Positions 1 through 11,413 of a stretch of DNA of 64,000 nucleotides are shown here, piece by piece. A model generated the notes under the pieces. That model was not told the origin of the DNA. It worked only from the letters and a program-made list of their open reading frames with translations, and searched no databases. Position numbers and translations under genes: made by a program. Numbering within the stretch: position 1 is the stretch's first letter; each line of letters starts with the position of its first letter. The stretch spans positions 1,247,501 to 1,311,500 of the forward strand of contig NC_060059.1 in the NCBI RefSeq assembly GCF_020283565.1, given 5' to 3'. The DNA is from Trifolium pratense (lineage: Eukaryota > Streptophyta > Magnoliopsida > Fabales > Fabaceae).

Positions 1-353
1 ATAAAATGCCTCTCAAATATAATATATAAATTAGATAATATCAGAGTATTTATCTTCAACACAAGATCTTGATTTTTACAATAAAAAAGGAATTTTATCA
101 ATAGGCTTTTGGACGACAAAGGTCATTGTTTGATAGGTACATAGCCAAAGTTCAATAGAATGCACCTTGAAGGAGTCAAAAGTTCATAATGGTAACTATC
201 GTATAATTGCATATATGCTGTGTTGATATGCATTCCATAGCTGCTTCACTGTTTGGTTATGTATGATCCTAACTGTGTTATACTTTTAGGAGATTGTGTG
301 AGCTGCTTAATGCTTTTTTTTTATGTTGTAACCATTGTTGTGCTGATATGCAG

Positions 354-1330
354 GTCTCCAAACCCGGTTCTGTTCAAGTTGAAAAACTTATGAACATTGA
401 GCGGTATTCCCACGTTATGCATATAAGCTCTACCGTAAGTTCTTTAATGCAAATTATAATGATAATTTAGAATAAATAAATAGGTGTACGTGTATATATA
501 CTCTTTCCTTAAATTTTCATATTTTCAACTATATAAATTTTCATTTACCTTGCAATTTCCACTATTGCAGCCAGAAACTAGAATAATATGGAAGCTAGTG
601 AGCTCTAGTCCCTTCTAATTTTACTGGACTCCATTTAGTTCAAAAGCTTATCTTTGGATAATAAAAAATTGTGCCTGTCTTTGCAGGTCACTGGGGAGTT
701 ATTAGATGGCTTAACAAGCTGGGATGCATTGCGGGCTGCATTACCTGTCGGTACAGTTAGCGGAGCACCAAAGGTAAATTATAACCTACATTTTTTTATT
801 GGCTCTTCTTCCTTGTGTAGTTTCTGATATCATCAGCACTTCCCTTCAGTTCTGAAATCTATTGTGTTGGATAAATGGGGATTGTTAAGAAAAAAGGTGG
901 AGCTAGAGGTTATCAATTACACTTGTCCCTAAGCATTCTGCTAGATTCAGTCTTTGTTTGATTTCTTTGTTCATAAATAGTTCTCATCAGCTGTGCTGTA
1001 AAACAGGTGAAAGCCATGGAGTTGATTGATCAGTTGGAAGTTGCAAGACGTGGGCCATATAGTGGCGGTTTTGGAGGCATATCTTTTTCTGGTGATATGG
1101 ACATTGCCCTCGCGTTGAGGACAATAGTTTTCCCCACTGATACTCGCTTTGATACAATGTACTCCTATAAGGATGTGAACAAACGCAGAGAATGGATTGC
1201 CCATCTCCAGGCAGGAGCGGGAATTGTGGCTGACAGTGATCCAGCCGACGAGCAAAGAGAATGTGAGAACAAAGCTGCAGGACTTGCACGTGCCATTGAT
1301 CTTGCAGAATCTTCATTTGTTGACAAATGA
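354..1330 (+). CDS. ASA: Anthranilate synthase alpha subunit (component I), C-terminal exons, partial
   Basis: Anthranilate synthase alpha converts chorismate to anthranilate, the committed step of plastid tryptophan synthesis, using ammonia supplied by the beta subunit. Three exons are visible: 354-434, 687-773 and 1007-1330 (stop). Each is bounded by AG/GT and they join in frame to give the last 163 residues. Recognisable chorismate-binding motifs are [46 protein letters not shown] and [13 protein letters not shown]. The chain ends [20 protein letters not shown], typical of plant ASA. The N-terminal half, with the tryptophan feedback site and transit peptide, lies left of the window; bases 1-353 read as intron. 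Isochorismate synthase and aminodeoxychorismate synthase share the fold, but the [10 protein letters not shown] and ADSDP stretches fit anthranilate synthase best. The family call is secure; which paralogue it is cannot be told. Confidence 0.93.
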
Positions 1331-1377
1331 ATGATTTGGGTTTATCCATTATCCATGTTAATACTCTCTCTAGCTTT

Positions 1378-1453
1378 AAGTATAAGCAAAAAACTGCTTT
1401 TCAGATTCATTAATCATTCAATGAATATGAAAAGCGGTCTTTTGCTTATATTT
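1378..1453 (+). repeat. Foldback (33-nt arms, 10-nt loop) just after the ASA stop codon
   Basis: The left arm at 1378-1410 and right arm at 1421-1453 are imperfect reverse complements (about 28 of 33 pair), separated by a short AT-rich loop. A third direct copy of part of the left arm follows at about 1457-1490. The foldback begins 47 bp past the stop codon, so it probably lies in the ASA 3' UTR or terminator region. It could be a small MITE or an RNA hairpin. Confidence 0.6.
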
Positions 1454-4213
1454 GAAACTGCTTTTCAAAAAACTGCTTTTCAGATTCATCGATTAACAAA
1501 GTGATAAAGGTAAATTATGTTGTTGATGGACTTCATGGTTAATGGTGGTTTACTACTGTACACGTAATAATTGTACAATATCAATATCAATTTTTTTTTA
1601 AAACAATACAATATCATTATCATTGATGCTGAGCAAGAGTGGGATAGGAGCTAGGAAGAGGAAGATTAGGAAGTCGGCTAAAGTTTGAATAATGGATGGT
1701 AACTGTGGTATCATTCTCCATAAATAATAATAGGGTTAAATAAATGTTTGAGACCCTTACAAATATGTGACTTTTCAATATTGATCTCTATTATTATATT
1801 CTTTTTTTCTCCCCGGTGTTTTCACCCTTTGCCAGTTTGGTCCTTGTTATTAATTTTTTGTTGATTAGGAAGGATAACAGAAGTGCCATATAAATGCGCC
1901 ATTGTGATGTTTTATTCTTCAGCACCCTAATTATTCCATCTTCTCCAACACCTCAATCCAAAAATTTCACATTCATTCACACCAAGAATTCAAAAAATCA
2001 AAATCAAGAAACTTTTTCATAGTCAACATAAAAATCCTATTTCCCCCAAAATTCACTCATACTTTAAACCAAAGAACAAAAAAAGCTTCTTCCCCCACAA
2101 CAAAATCCATCTTCACCAGCAACAACCCCTTTCTAACAGTATCCCTCTCATCTTGTTAATCCCACAAGCCTAGCGCCACACCTCACTTCAAATGTTTTGT
2201 TTTTGTAGGCAACATTCTTGCAATAAAGCTCAAAGCAAACTATTTCTTCCTTCTATTTTCGGCTTTAAAATCCTTCCCTATATTTTTAATATTGTACTTT
2301 AAATACTTAAAGATTGAGTTTCATTCTTAGATCAGGATCAAACTCGGATATCATGATTTGCAGTGGATCGCATATGAATCAAACTCATCTATCGGAAATC
2401 AAACTTTATTCATACCATCACAACAACACAAAATTATCATCATCACACAGGATAATGCAAAAAAGACGTAGAATAATAAATCACTACTGGAAAGCGAGAA
2501 AAATTGCGTGCAATTTAGTAGTGAGACCGAGACGCATGAAGCACGAAGGTAAAACTGTGGGACTATTGCTCATTTTATAGTTACAAAGGTAGCATGAAAA
2601 TATTGTATGTGGCTTTTATTTTATTTTTTGGTATCAGTGGGAGTTTGAAAGGTAATAAATAGCCAGAATGCTCAAGCACAACTCTCATTTATACAAGTAA
2701 AAAGGATGATCTTGTGACCTGTTTTCCATGGTTTTAGAAAAATAAAAACAGAACTGTGGTTTAGCTCAAAATACCAGTGAAACCGGTACAAAAAGGAGAG
2801 AAAACCGATATCCACTTTGGCGTTGAGTTTGTCTGAGATCAAACGATGTCCATTACATTACTTAGTACTTGCATTATAACATTAGACAAATTATTCAACC
2901 ATATATGTTTGATAACTTGCTCCATGACCAAGACTTTTCCCTTTTCCATCCTGATACCTAATGTGCTTCACTGGATTCAATCAAGTGTCTTGTTTTTCGT
3001 TCTGTAATTTTAGCCAACATATAGAATAATAGAAACCTCTTTCCACTTGTTATTGATTGAGCTTTGTTTACTACCTTTGTGTTTTTTCTAAGCAAGCTAC
3101 CTAACTTATTTCAATTTTCCTTTTTTATTTTACACAAGAATCATGTATAATAACACTCTTTAGATCTTAACATTTTGTTTTAATTTACACAAGAATCATG
3201 TAAACAATCCTCTCTTATCAATAACAAGTAGTAGCTGTAGTAAAATTAAAAGTTATAGCAAAAATCTATTACATTTTAATCCTAGGCATTACTCATTAGC
3301 ATCCATTATACCCTCATGAACACCTTAATACCCTCTTGCATTATTCCAACCGACATAGAAAGGTGAGGGGGAGGATAATAAGTTACAAGAGCACCCTTCT
3401 CATGAGACTAACATCAAATGATGAAATGAGAACATGCCTAAAATATTATGCGGTAAACACCAATAAAGAGAGCTTCAAAAATGAATTCCATAACTTTAAA
3501 AAGAAAAAGACATGGTGACTTTGAGTGTGTAGTGCTCAACAATCATGTAAACAATCCTCTCTTATCAATAACAAGTAGTAGCTGTAGTAAAATTAAAAGT
3601 TATAGCAAAAATCTATTACATTTTAATCCTAGGCATTACTCATTAGCATCCATTATACCCTCATGAACACCTTAATACCCTCTTGCATTATTCCAACCGA
3701 CATAGAAAGGTGAGGGGGAGGATAATAAGTTACAAGAGCACCCTTCTCATGAGACTAACATCAAATGATGAAATGAGAACATGCCTAAAATATTATGCGG
3801 TAAACACCAATAAAGAGAGCTTCAAAAATGAATTCCATAACTTTAAAAAGAAAAAGACATGGTGACTTTGAGTGTGTAGTGCTCAACAATCAAAGGGTCC
3901 CTCCCTAAAGCCAGAAGGTGAGGATTGCTCAACAACCTGCTCTGATTAAAGACTTGTATAATCGAAAGACCACTGCCTATTTCTTCAGTAATCATTAAAT
4001 TTCAATTGGCATTGGTTGACTAGATTTCCTAAATACAGTTCCAAAAGTTTCAAACTAATGTTTCGAGGCATCACAACAAAAAAGGAGTTATTTTCAATAA
4101 AAGGTTTAAACAACATATAACATCACCAACTCTAACACCACTAGTAATGATTTCCTATGGTACAATGCATTGAAAGAAAACAATTGATTTCTATACCAGC
4201 TATGCAGCTACCA
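1454..4213. other. Intergenic region between ASA and prefoldin 5; no supported gene
   Basis: This AT-rich stretch holds the tandem duplication at 3194-3887 and a degraded repeat at about 1733-1880 resembling the ends of common legume repeats (GGGTTAAATAAATG...). An 88-codon open frame at 2314-2580 resembles nothing I know and lacks recognisable domains, so I do not call it a gene. Confidence 0.6.
3194..3887. repeat. Perfect-looking 347-bp tandem duplication (two copies)
   Basis: Copies occupy 3194-3540 and 3541-3887 and appear base-for-base identical where I compared them. The same 60-codon open frame occurs in both, offset by exactly 347 bp (3336 and 3683). No coding function is evident. 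Near identity suggests a very recent duplication, or an assembly artefact. Confidence 0.85.
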
Positions 4214-5391
4214 TTAGGATGAAGATGCTAATTGCTTCAACTTTGCCTGTAAAATAACTCCAGCTTCATCTGCAACATTTTTCTTTTTGGATGCAACCTG
4301 CATTTTTAATTAAAACATGAATTCTTCTTAATCACAGTTTCATTATAAAGCCAGTTTGGCTGAAAATAGAAGGCAGAAAACTGCTCAGCTAATTTCCTAC
4401 ACAGATTAACAATCAGAGTTTAAAATAAGTGTTATTTATTAGTATATGCACTCTCCACAATAGAATAACCACATTTGGTATAAAACTATCAAACTGTTTG
4501 AGAACAAACGACATTTAGGCCCTATTTTGGTCGTCTTATTTGAGTTTATCTACTGTTATAAGTTTGTGAGACTGTTTAGGAGAACTTATGAAAATAACTT
4601 ACGACAATTTTCATAAGTTTGTTTCAGCTTATTTTCATAAGTTCTCCTATATAGCTTATGATAAGCTTTTGTGCTATAAGCTGCAAATAAATAGTTTATC
4701 CAAACAGGCCATAGAGAATGGCATGACATAGAAAACAACGAGCGCAAATACATAGATCAAATTCAAATTTAGAACAAGAGGAGTATGTTAAAGTTAAGTT
4801 ACCTCAACAAGTTGATCGAAGTTAGATTTGAGTAAACTGATTTTGCGTTCACAATAATCTTTTCCTTCAGGCATCGTTTTCTGTATTCCAGCATGAAAAC
4901 ACAACAATTAAATCAAATTAAAAAAACGATAATATTTCTTAACCCTAACAAATCATTGCAGAATAATAATAATAATCACAATCTCACACGAAGAATCAGG
5001 CAAATGAAAAAGACGCATAGATAATCCAGATCTAATTAATTAATTAATCATAAATCATATAATTAACAGTATAAGAGGAAAGATCTCGAACCTCAACGAA
5101 ATAACCAGTTCCGATATCAACGAGAACATGATGAGGATCTTGAAGAGTAGCAGGAACGTAAAGAGAAGCGGTAAGAGGAACAAGAATTTTACTACCGAGA
5201 GAACGGAGAGAGAGATCGTTGAGAGCGGTGGTGGCGATTTCAAGACGAGTGGTGGCGGTGCCGATATTAGTGAGACTGTCTTGAAGAAGATTAACTTCCA
5301 TATCAGCTTGTTCTTTAACTGCTTTCAACTGTTCAACGCTCATCCTCTCAAGAGTCATTGCTGTTTCTCTTCCACTCTTCGATGAAGCCAT
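4214..5391 (-). CDS. PFD5: Prefoldin subunit 5 (alpha-class prefoldin)
   Basis: Prefoldin is a hexameric cytosolic chaperone that hands nascent actin and tubulin to the CCT chaperonin; subunit 5 is one of its two alpha-type subunits. Three exons on the minus strand (5391-5092, 4880-4803, 4297-4214) join in frame to 153 residues, the usual length. Markers are the N-terminal coiled coil (MSVEQLKAVKEQADMEVNLL), the beta-hairpin segment ILVPLTASLYVPATL with HHVLVDIGTGYFVE, and a C-terminal coiled coil (YCERKISLLKSNFDQLVE, VASKKKNVADEAGVILQAKL). I chose the ATG at 5391 (MASSKSG) over an upstream in-frame ATG at 5424 because MASS matches plant homologues and the extra 11 residues are lysine-rich and uncharacteristic. 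Confidence 0.93.
4518..4710. mobile_element. Small Tourist-like MITE (about 193 bp) in prefoldin intron 2
   Basis: Ends read GGCCCTATTTTGG on the left and, inverted, GGCCTGTTTGG on the right, with a long internal foldback around ACTTATGAAAAT / ATTTTCATAAGT. TTA precedes the left end, but the right flank is ATA, so the target duplication is imperfect. It lies in the intron between exons 2 and 3 of prefoldin 5. Confidence 0.55.
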
Positions 5392-5745
5392 TTTTTGATA
5401 TTTCTCTCTTTTCTCGCTTTTCACTCTGTTGTGTTAAACCCTTTAACTCCGATTCGCTTCGATTGCATTGCTACTACACCACCACCGTCAACCTACTCAA
5501 ATATATATTTATTTAATTAACAAGAATAAAAAAAAGAGTTATTAATTTTAAATTATTACAAAGTTTAAGAAAATAAAAAATTAAGTTTAAAAAACTAAAT
5601 TTTTTATTCATAATATTATTAATGAAAGTTGCTTTTATATTGCCCATCAATCATAAACTTCAAATTCATTAAAAGCTCTTGTGTTGAAATTATGGATAAA
5701 TTATAAAATTTAACGATAATTTTTTTTTATTCAAAATTTATTTAA

Positions 5746-5788
5746 AAATTATTGAATTATTTATTTTTTTGAAATCAAATTATTGAAT
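5746..5788 (-). mobile_element. Tail-only insertion (19 nt) with 12-bp direct repeats
   Basis: AAATTATTGAAT at 5746-5757 is repeated at 5777-5788. Between them lies a 19-nt insert with a T run near the left repeat and ending GAAATC. The T run places the tail on the minus strand. Confidence 0.5.
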
Positions 5789-5811
5789 AACTTGAGGGCC
5801 TCTACGGTAAT

Positions 5812-5852
5812 TAAACATAAAATTGCTGTTAAAAAAAATAAACATAAAATTA
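5812..5852 (+). mobile_element. Tail-only insertion (about 14 nt, poly-A) with ~13-bp direct repeats
   Basis: TAAACATAAAAATT at 5812-5825 and TAAACATAAAATT at 5840-5852 differ by one base and flank GCTGTT followed by an A8 run. The A run abuts the right-hand repeat, as for a retroposed tail. Confidence 0.5.
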
Positions 5853-6215
5853 TTAAATTATTAAATAAATTGAAGTAACAAGCAAAAATCACTAATAATT
5901 TTGTCAATGGTAAAACTTCAAAGTGGGTTTTCATTTGATTTTACAACTGCGATTTGTTTTTTTATAAAGACCGCAACTAGGATTATTATTACATCATATA
6001 TACTTTCATGATCAAAATGCAAGTTGAATTCTTACTATGATGTATTGAAATTGAACTATATTTGTACTTGCATGTGAGGTGAGCTGCATAAAAGTTAGAG
6101 TATATTGTTTTGTTTGTTTTGTCATTTTCTGTCTAAGCAAGTACTTTATGTTGCTAATCTAATCATTGTGTTCTTTGTTATTCAACATTCCCCCTGGTAT
6201 AGTTTAAGTCTTTAA

Positions 6216-7107
6216 GGGTCTGTTTGGTTCGGGGAATTTGAAGGGGAGGGGAGGTAATATTTTAATTTTTTTGTGTTTGGTTCAATTTTTAGGAGGGGAT
6301 ACGAGGGGAGGGGAGGTGAGTAGAATCCCTCATAACTCAATTTTTGCTTCCCCCTAAATTGGGGAGATTTGGAGGGGAGGGGAGGGAAGCTTTTTTAAAG
6401 TTTATTAAACTGACAAAATTATCCTTAATATATTTTAGAATTCCAATATTATTCTTATTACCATTTTTATTATTAGGTCTTTGTTGTCTGTATTTTGTAT
6501 TCTATGTACTCCTTGTCTACCTCTATTTCTATGTGGTGTCGTTGCTGCTCATCAAGTATGTATTTTTTTTTTATAATCACTTGCGTTTATATATCTATTT
6601 GTATATATGCATATATGTATCATGTTTTTTATAATCACTTGCGTTTATATATATGACGTTTTCCTGTACATACATATTACTCAAATTTGCGTTTATGTTA
6701 AAAAGATCCTGTACATACATAATCACTTGCGTTTATGTTAAAAAGAAAGAAGGGATTGGATGGAACGATGATAAGATCCTTGAGGCAAGGAGATAGCAAA
6801 TGGGAGGCTGTCTTCCTTAAGCAAGCAAATTACTAATAATATATATGTGTCTGTATTGATCAAAGAGATATTAGTTTTAAAAATATGAGTTTTATAAGAT
6901 TTTAAGGGTAAAAAAGTAAATTGCTTTTAAAATACCTCCCCTCCCCTTGTGAACCAAACATATATTTAATTAAAATACATCATCTCCCCTCCTCCCCTCT
7001 TTTGAACCAAACACATATGTAATTAAAAAATTTCCCTCCCCTACCCTTCCCTCCCCTCTATAAAAATACCTCACCTCCCCTCCCCCTATTTTGAACCAAA
7101 CAGACCC
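6216..7107. mobile_element. PIF/Harbinger (Tourist-like) non-autonomous element, 892 bp, TAA target duplication
   Basis: The left end reads GGGTCTGTTTGGTTC and the right end is its reverse complement. TAA directly flanks both sides (6213-6215 and 7108-7110). Subterminal GGGGAGGGGAGG on the left and CCTCCCCTCCCC on the right extend the inverted repeat. A GGG(T/C)CTGTTTGG terminus with a 3-bp TWA duplication is the hallmark of PIF/Harbinger and Tourist elements. No transposase is encoded. Confidence 0.85.
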
Positions 7108-7113
7108 TAAGAG

Positions 7114-7157
7114 ATGCTAATTCAAAATTCCTTTTCTTATAAAAAAATGCTAATTCA
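7114..7157 (+). mobile_element. Tail-only insertion (22 nt) with 11-bp direct repeats
   Basis: ATGCTAATTCA at 7114-7124 and 7147-7157 flank a 22-nt insert ending in a run of A that abuts the right copy. It lies between the PIF element and the neighbouring SINE. Confidence 0.5.
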
Positions 7158-7164
7158 GATAAAA

Positions 7165-7330
7165 TTTTTTTTTTTTTTTTTTTAGTTTTCATCACCACTA
7201 TCCGGTCAACTGGATCGTCTATGATTTAAGAGTCAGTTCTAATATGAAGTGGTTTCGGCCCTATTCCGATCACAGTTGCGGGGATCGAACCGTGGTCTTT
7301 CCTACCAAGTCTAACGTCAATCGTCACCAA
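7165..7330 (-). mobile_element. tRNA-derived SINE, minus strand
   Basis: A T run at 7165-7183 (the A tail read on the other strand) is followed at about 7270 by GGGGATCGAACCGTGG, the reverse of a pol III box B. The layout matches the better preserved SINE at 14784-14927. The exact right end and target duplication are unclear. Confidence 0.55.
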
Positions 7331-7384
7331 ACCAAATAAGAAATGGGTGATAAAAAATCATAGCAGGAGATAAAATATAGAAAC

Positions 7385-10300
7385 AGATGGGTTTTTATTC
7401 TGGCCCCCTAAAACAATCCACTAACATGCAATGCAAAAAAAACATTATTCTCAAAATATGTTGGAAAAGTAGCATACTCTAATCCAAGAAATTAGGAATG
7501 ACAGTGGAACTTGAGAAATGCAACAAGCTTTCAACCACTAATTACTTCTTCCACTGCAACAATAACTCACCAATTAAAACTCAAAACCAACTATGAAAGT
7601 GAAACAGAAGCAATCAATTCAAGATTCCATTAACATCCAAGCTTGGAGAGTTTCAACTCAACAATTAAAACAAATTCCACGGCACTTGTTGCACAACGAT
7701 CAAGGTTTTGAATACCTATTCCAGCCTAAATCCAATTTATCAGCAGCAACACCACTATCAAATAAATAAATATAATACTCTATCTCTTGTGCCTAAACCT
7801 AAATGAAAAAAGAGCTTCAATGCATGATAAGTAAATTTGTATACAAAACAGACTTCCCTGCTAGGTGTGATTTGAGGGAGGGAGGGAACACTCACTAGGA
7901 CAGGTCAGTCAAATAATTAAGATTGTAAATTTCTTGATGGAACTTTATGTATCATAATTTAAGTTTACTAGCAAAAACAGCAAAAATATATCCAAAATTC
8001 CATTTGACTAATAATATAAGGAGAAAACTTACATTTAAAACTATGTACAACATAAAATGTATCCAGAACCTTGCATTAAGGGAAATTGAGAGAGCATATC
8101 ATGCACGGCGTTTACTCAAACGCCATGAATTTGGCTCGTGGTATCTATCATAAAGTGGTTCAATACGCTCTTGACGCTTTCGTTTGCTCATCTTTGTAGG
8201 ATCTGCCACTTTGAAGAATTGTGGAGCCAATTCAACAAGCCATTTTGGGTCTATGACTGTGACCTCACGCATATATTCCTTAGTTGTCATTACAAGCTCG
8301 TGGTATATTACCCAGTCTGGCTGCCTCTGGAACAAAGCTGAACTTGGATGGATATATACAGGCTGATTCTCAACAAGGGTTCTGTAACCTTCCTGGGGGT
8401 CCTTTCTAGCTGCATGAAAAAAGAACCCAGCAGTGATAGCCTTCCTGGTCTTTGTGAAATTTTTTCAAGCACTCACAACATCCAATTTGTACCTGAATAT
8501 CAGTGTTGATGATCAGAGTACAATTTAATCTGAGTAAATGATACTTCACAAGACTAATGTCATCATAATAACTATATAAACCACACAATACAGCAAAATG
8601 TTAAAATAATGGCAACAAGAAGCCCAGAGTAAATAATACTCAGGTATCCTCAATATAAGGGAAAAAGATACTTCTCTTTCCATTATACAGTCTAACATTA
8701 AAAAACAAGTGCATCAGTAAAATCATTGAGAATCTAAAATAATAGTATTGTGCAAATTAAATATATAGAACTGAAGGGGACATTTTTTTTTTCTTTTGAC
8801 AATTACATTTAACATTTACTATAATAAGCTTTTCCTTTCAAGAGGCAAATTTCCTAACATGTTTTTTTTTTTTTTTTAATCATAATGTTATAAAAATTAC
8901 CTATGATTATAACCCCTTGCCACATATCTTCCATGCTTAGGAATTATGTAGGACAAGGTTTCCCATTGATGTACAAAACAAAGAAACAAAAGCAAGCAAA
9001 ATTTTATAAGATATATAAATAGATAGATAGATATCTTACTTATCCATGATGGTGAGAAGTTGTTTCCTTACATCCTGGGCTCTTCTCAAGGATCGAGATT
9101 GAACAAAGTTCTCAAAACACCAAGGTCCAGAAAAGTTTTTACTTTTCCAGGATTCATAAACAGCAAGTAGTGTAAGATGGTCACCCTCTGCCTGGAAAAA
9201 CCTTGCCTTTTTCTGATCTGCTTGAGCTTGTTTTTCCCTGGGCCTGTAAAAAATATTGCCAGTCTGGATCATGGCAATTATGGTCAAAATCTCATCACTG
9301 CATCCAAGGTCTACACTGGCAAGCAGCATCTTGGACAGTGGCGGATCCAAAGGAAATTCAGCCATTTTCCTACCCAATTTGGTTAGAAGACCCTCTTCAT
9401 CCAATGCTCCAAGACTGTAGAGCTGCTCCATGGCGGAAATAAGTGCTTGGGGTGAAGGTGGATCCATAAAATCAAATGATAGAAGATCATTTATACCCAT
9501 AGCTTTCATGCTAAGAGTAGTTGTGCCCAGATTTATCCTTTGAATCTCTGGAATTGAAGTAGGAGACATCTCATTCCTATATGCACTCTCGGTATAAAGA
9601 CGGTAACATTTTCCAGGTCCAGTACGCCCTGCACGTCCAGCTCTTTGTTTAGCAGACGCTTGTGATATTGGAGTTATCACCAAGGAATCAAGACCTAGTT
9701 TCGGGTTATAAACATTTTGCTTAGCAAACCCCGGATCAATGACATAAAATATCCCATCAATAGTCAAAGAAGCCTCAGCAATGTTTGTAGCCACAACCAC
9801 TTTCCTTTTCCCAGGAGGAGCAGGATCGAATATCCTAGATTGCATTTCACTAGGAAGGGCACTATAAACAGGTAAAATGATCAGCTCTGGGACATTCTTA
9901 CCTAATCCCTTCATTCTCTCATAGAGAGACTGGCAAGCAAAATCAATCTCCTCCTGACCAGTTAAGAAGAGAAGAATGTCTCCTTCAGGTTCTGTTAAAT
10001 GGATCTGTAGGACAGTGATCAAAGATGCATCCAAGTAATCACTTTCTGGCTGTTTAGTATAAAGTACCTCCACCGGAAAAGTTCTGCCAGGAATTGTGAA
10101 GATGTTACAGTTAAAGAAGTATCCTGAAAAATTTTCAGCATCAAGAGTAGCAGATGTGACAATCAATCGCAACTCAGGTCTACGCTTCACCAGCTGCTTC
10201 AGCAGTCCGAAGAGAACATCCGTATAAATAGTTCTCTCATGGGCTTCATCAAGCATGATAACAAAATACTGTGACAGGTTCTCATCAACCAATATTTCCC

Positions 10301-11357
10301 TAAGAAGCATACCATCGGTCATGTACTTGATTACGGTATCAGGTCCAGTGCAATCCTCAAACCGAATGGCATAACCTACTTCCTCCCCTAATCTACATCC
10401 AAACTCTTCTGCAACTCTCTTTGCAACTGACATTGCAGCCACCCTACGGGGTTGAGTACATCCAATTTTACCTCTTGTGGTGTAACCTGCTTCAGCAAGA
10501 TATTGTGTGACCTGAGTAGTCTTTCCCGAACCGGTTTCACCAATGACAACCAATACCTGATTATCATGGACAGCCTGAATCAATTCTTTTTTTAACTTGT
10601 AAATTGGCAAACTCTCCCTCTGTTCCTGAATAGACAGCTTTGACCTTTGCCCAAAAGTAATGGTTTTCCCATAGGCATCCTTCTTCCATTCTGGCATATC
10701 ATAGGCCGATAAGCCAACACCCTTCAACTCCTGAGCAAGATGCCTTTCACCTGACTCTGGCATAGGGTCTTCCCAAGGACGATTGAGATCCTTTGGAATT
10801 GAATCAATCATCGTTCGTTGTTGCTGTTCTCTTACTTCCCTTCGTTCCTTTATAAGCGCAGACTGAAGTGCAGCAGCACGACCCAGAGAACCTTCTGGAT
10901 TCTTAAATATCTTAACAGGAGACATATCTATTGACGATTTGGTCTGCCCTTGCAAGAAGGCAGGTTCATCGTCATTCATCTCAATCTCAAGCTCTTCCTC
11001 AGCACCTTCTTCTTGGTACATCACTCCATCTGCCTCATCATCATAAGACGGATACTCCGAAACACTCAAAACCCCCGAAGCAATCAACTGTTTCGCTTCC
11101 CATATCTCAGGAGAGCTCATTCTCTTCAACGGCCTGCGCGAAGAACCAACATCATCCTCTTCAACAATCCTGATCCCAGAAAGCCCTGTCCTAGCCACCG
11201 GACCATCTTTTGAATCTTGTGGATTAGTCCGAAAAGTCTCCTCCTCCGATCTCTTCTTCAACGGAAGAAGATCCTTCCCGGTATGTTGATCAACATCCCT
11301 CATGGAAAGACTCAACTTCGAACCAGAAACCGAAATCACCTTCACATAAACCTGTTG
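7385..11357 (-). repeat. Segmental duplicate A of the PRP22 locus (partner at 18178-22393)
   Basis: From about 7385 to 11357 this segment matches 18178-22393 nearly base for base in exons, and with small indels in the intron and 3' flank. The partner is longer because it has about 250 bp that copy A lacks in the 3' flank. Homology stops at 11357, where copy A breaks off inside the S1-domain coding region. Confidence 0.9.
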
Positions 11358-11375
11358 TTGCATTTGTAGATGCAT
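8099..11375 (-). pseudogene. PRP22/DHX8-type DEAH-box helicase, truncated copy with internal stop
   Basis: This copy keeps the long exon (open from 11375 to the AA|GTAAGA donor at 9040) and the last exon (about 8492-8099). It is almost identical to the intact gene at 19125-23278, but three faults make it a likely pseudogene. It lacks roughly the first 300 residues (N-terminal domain, RD/RE region, most of the S1 domain), beginning only at [12 protein letters not shown]. The ATG at 11375 lies in unrelated filler DNA (MHLQM). In the last exon the intact copy reads VSAGKNFTK, but here GGA has become TGA (8465-8467), removing about 120 C-terminal residues. The helicase core remains open: [50 protein letters not shown]. 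One change, K to N, follows the SAT motif. A truncated protein could still be made if a promoter lies upstream. Confidence 0.85.
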
Positions 11376-11413
11376 TTGTTGATCACCTTCCCGGTATGTT
11401 GATCAACATCCCT
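11358..11413. other. Filler DNA at the 5' breakpoint of the duplicated helicase
   Basis: Homology to the intact helicase ends at 11357. The next 56 bp contain a 16-bp block (11366-11381) identical to 11449-11464 and a 28-bp block (11386-11413) identical to 11273-11300. Both sources are within about 115 bp. This patchwork is what template-switching end repair leaves. Confidence 0.75.

Larger units (their letters stand above)
5425..8098. other. Intergenic region between prefoldin 5 and the truncated PRP22 copy
   Basis: No gene is supported here. The region holds two short tail-only insertions (5746-5852), a segment at about 6020-6175 whose inverted copy lies at 18045-18175, a PIF/Harbinger-type element (6216-7107), a minus-strand SINE (about 7165-7330), and from about 7385 the start of the block duplicated at 18178. 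The 96-codon open frame at 6344-6634 lies inside the PIF-type element, is low complexity, and looks fortuitous. Confidence 0.6.

Noticed and set aside
2314..2580. 88-codon open frame
   Set aside because: No recognisable domain, no splice partners and unusual composition; not enough to call a gene.
6344..6634. 96-codon frame within the PIF-type element
   Set aside because: Low-complexity Leu/Phe/Tyr composition from A/T-rich DNA inside a non-autonomous transposon; not a transposase.
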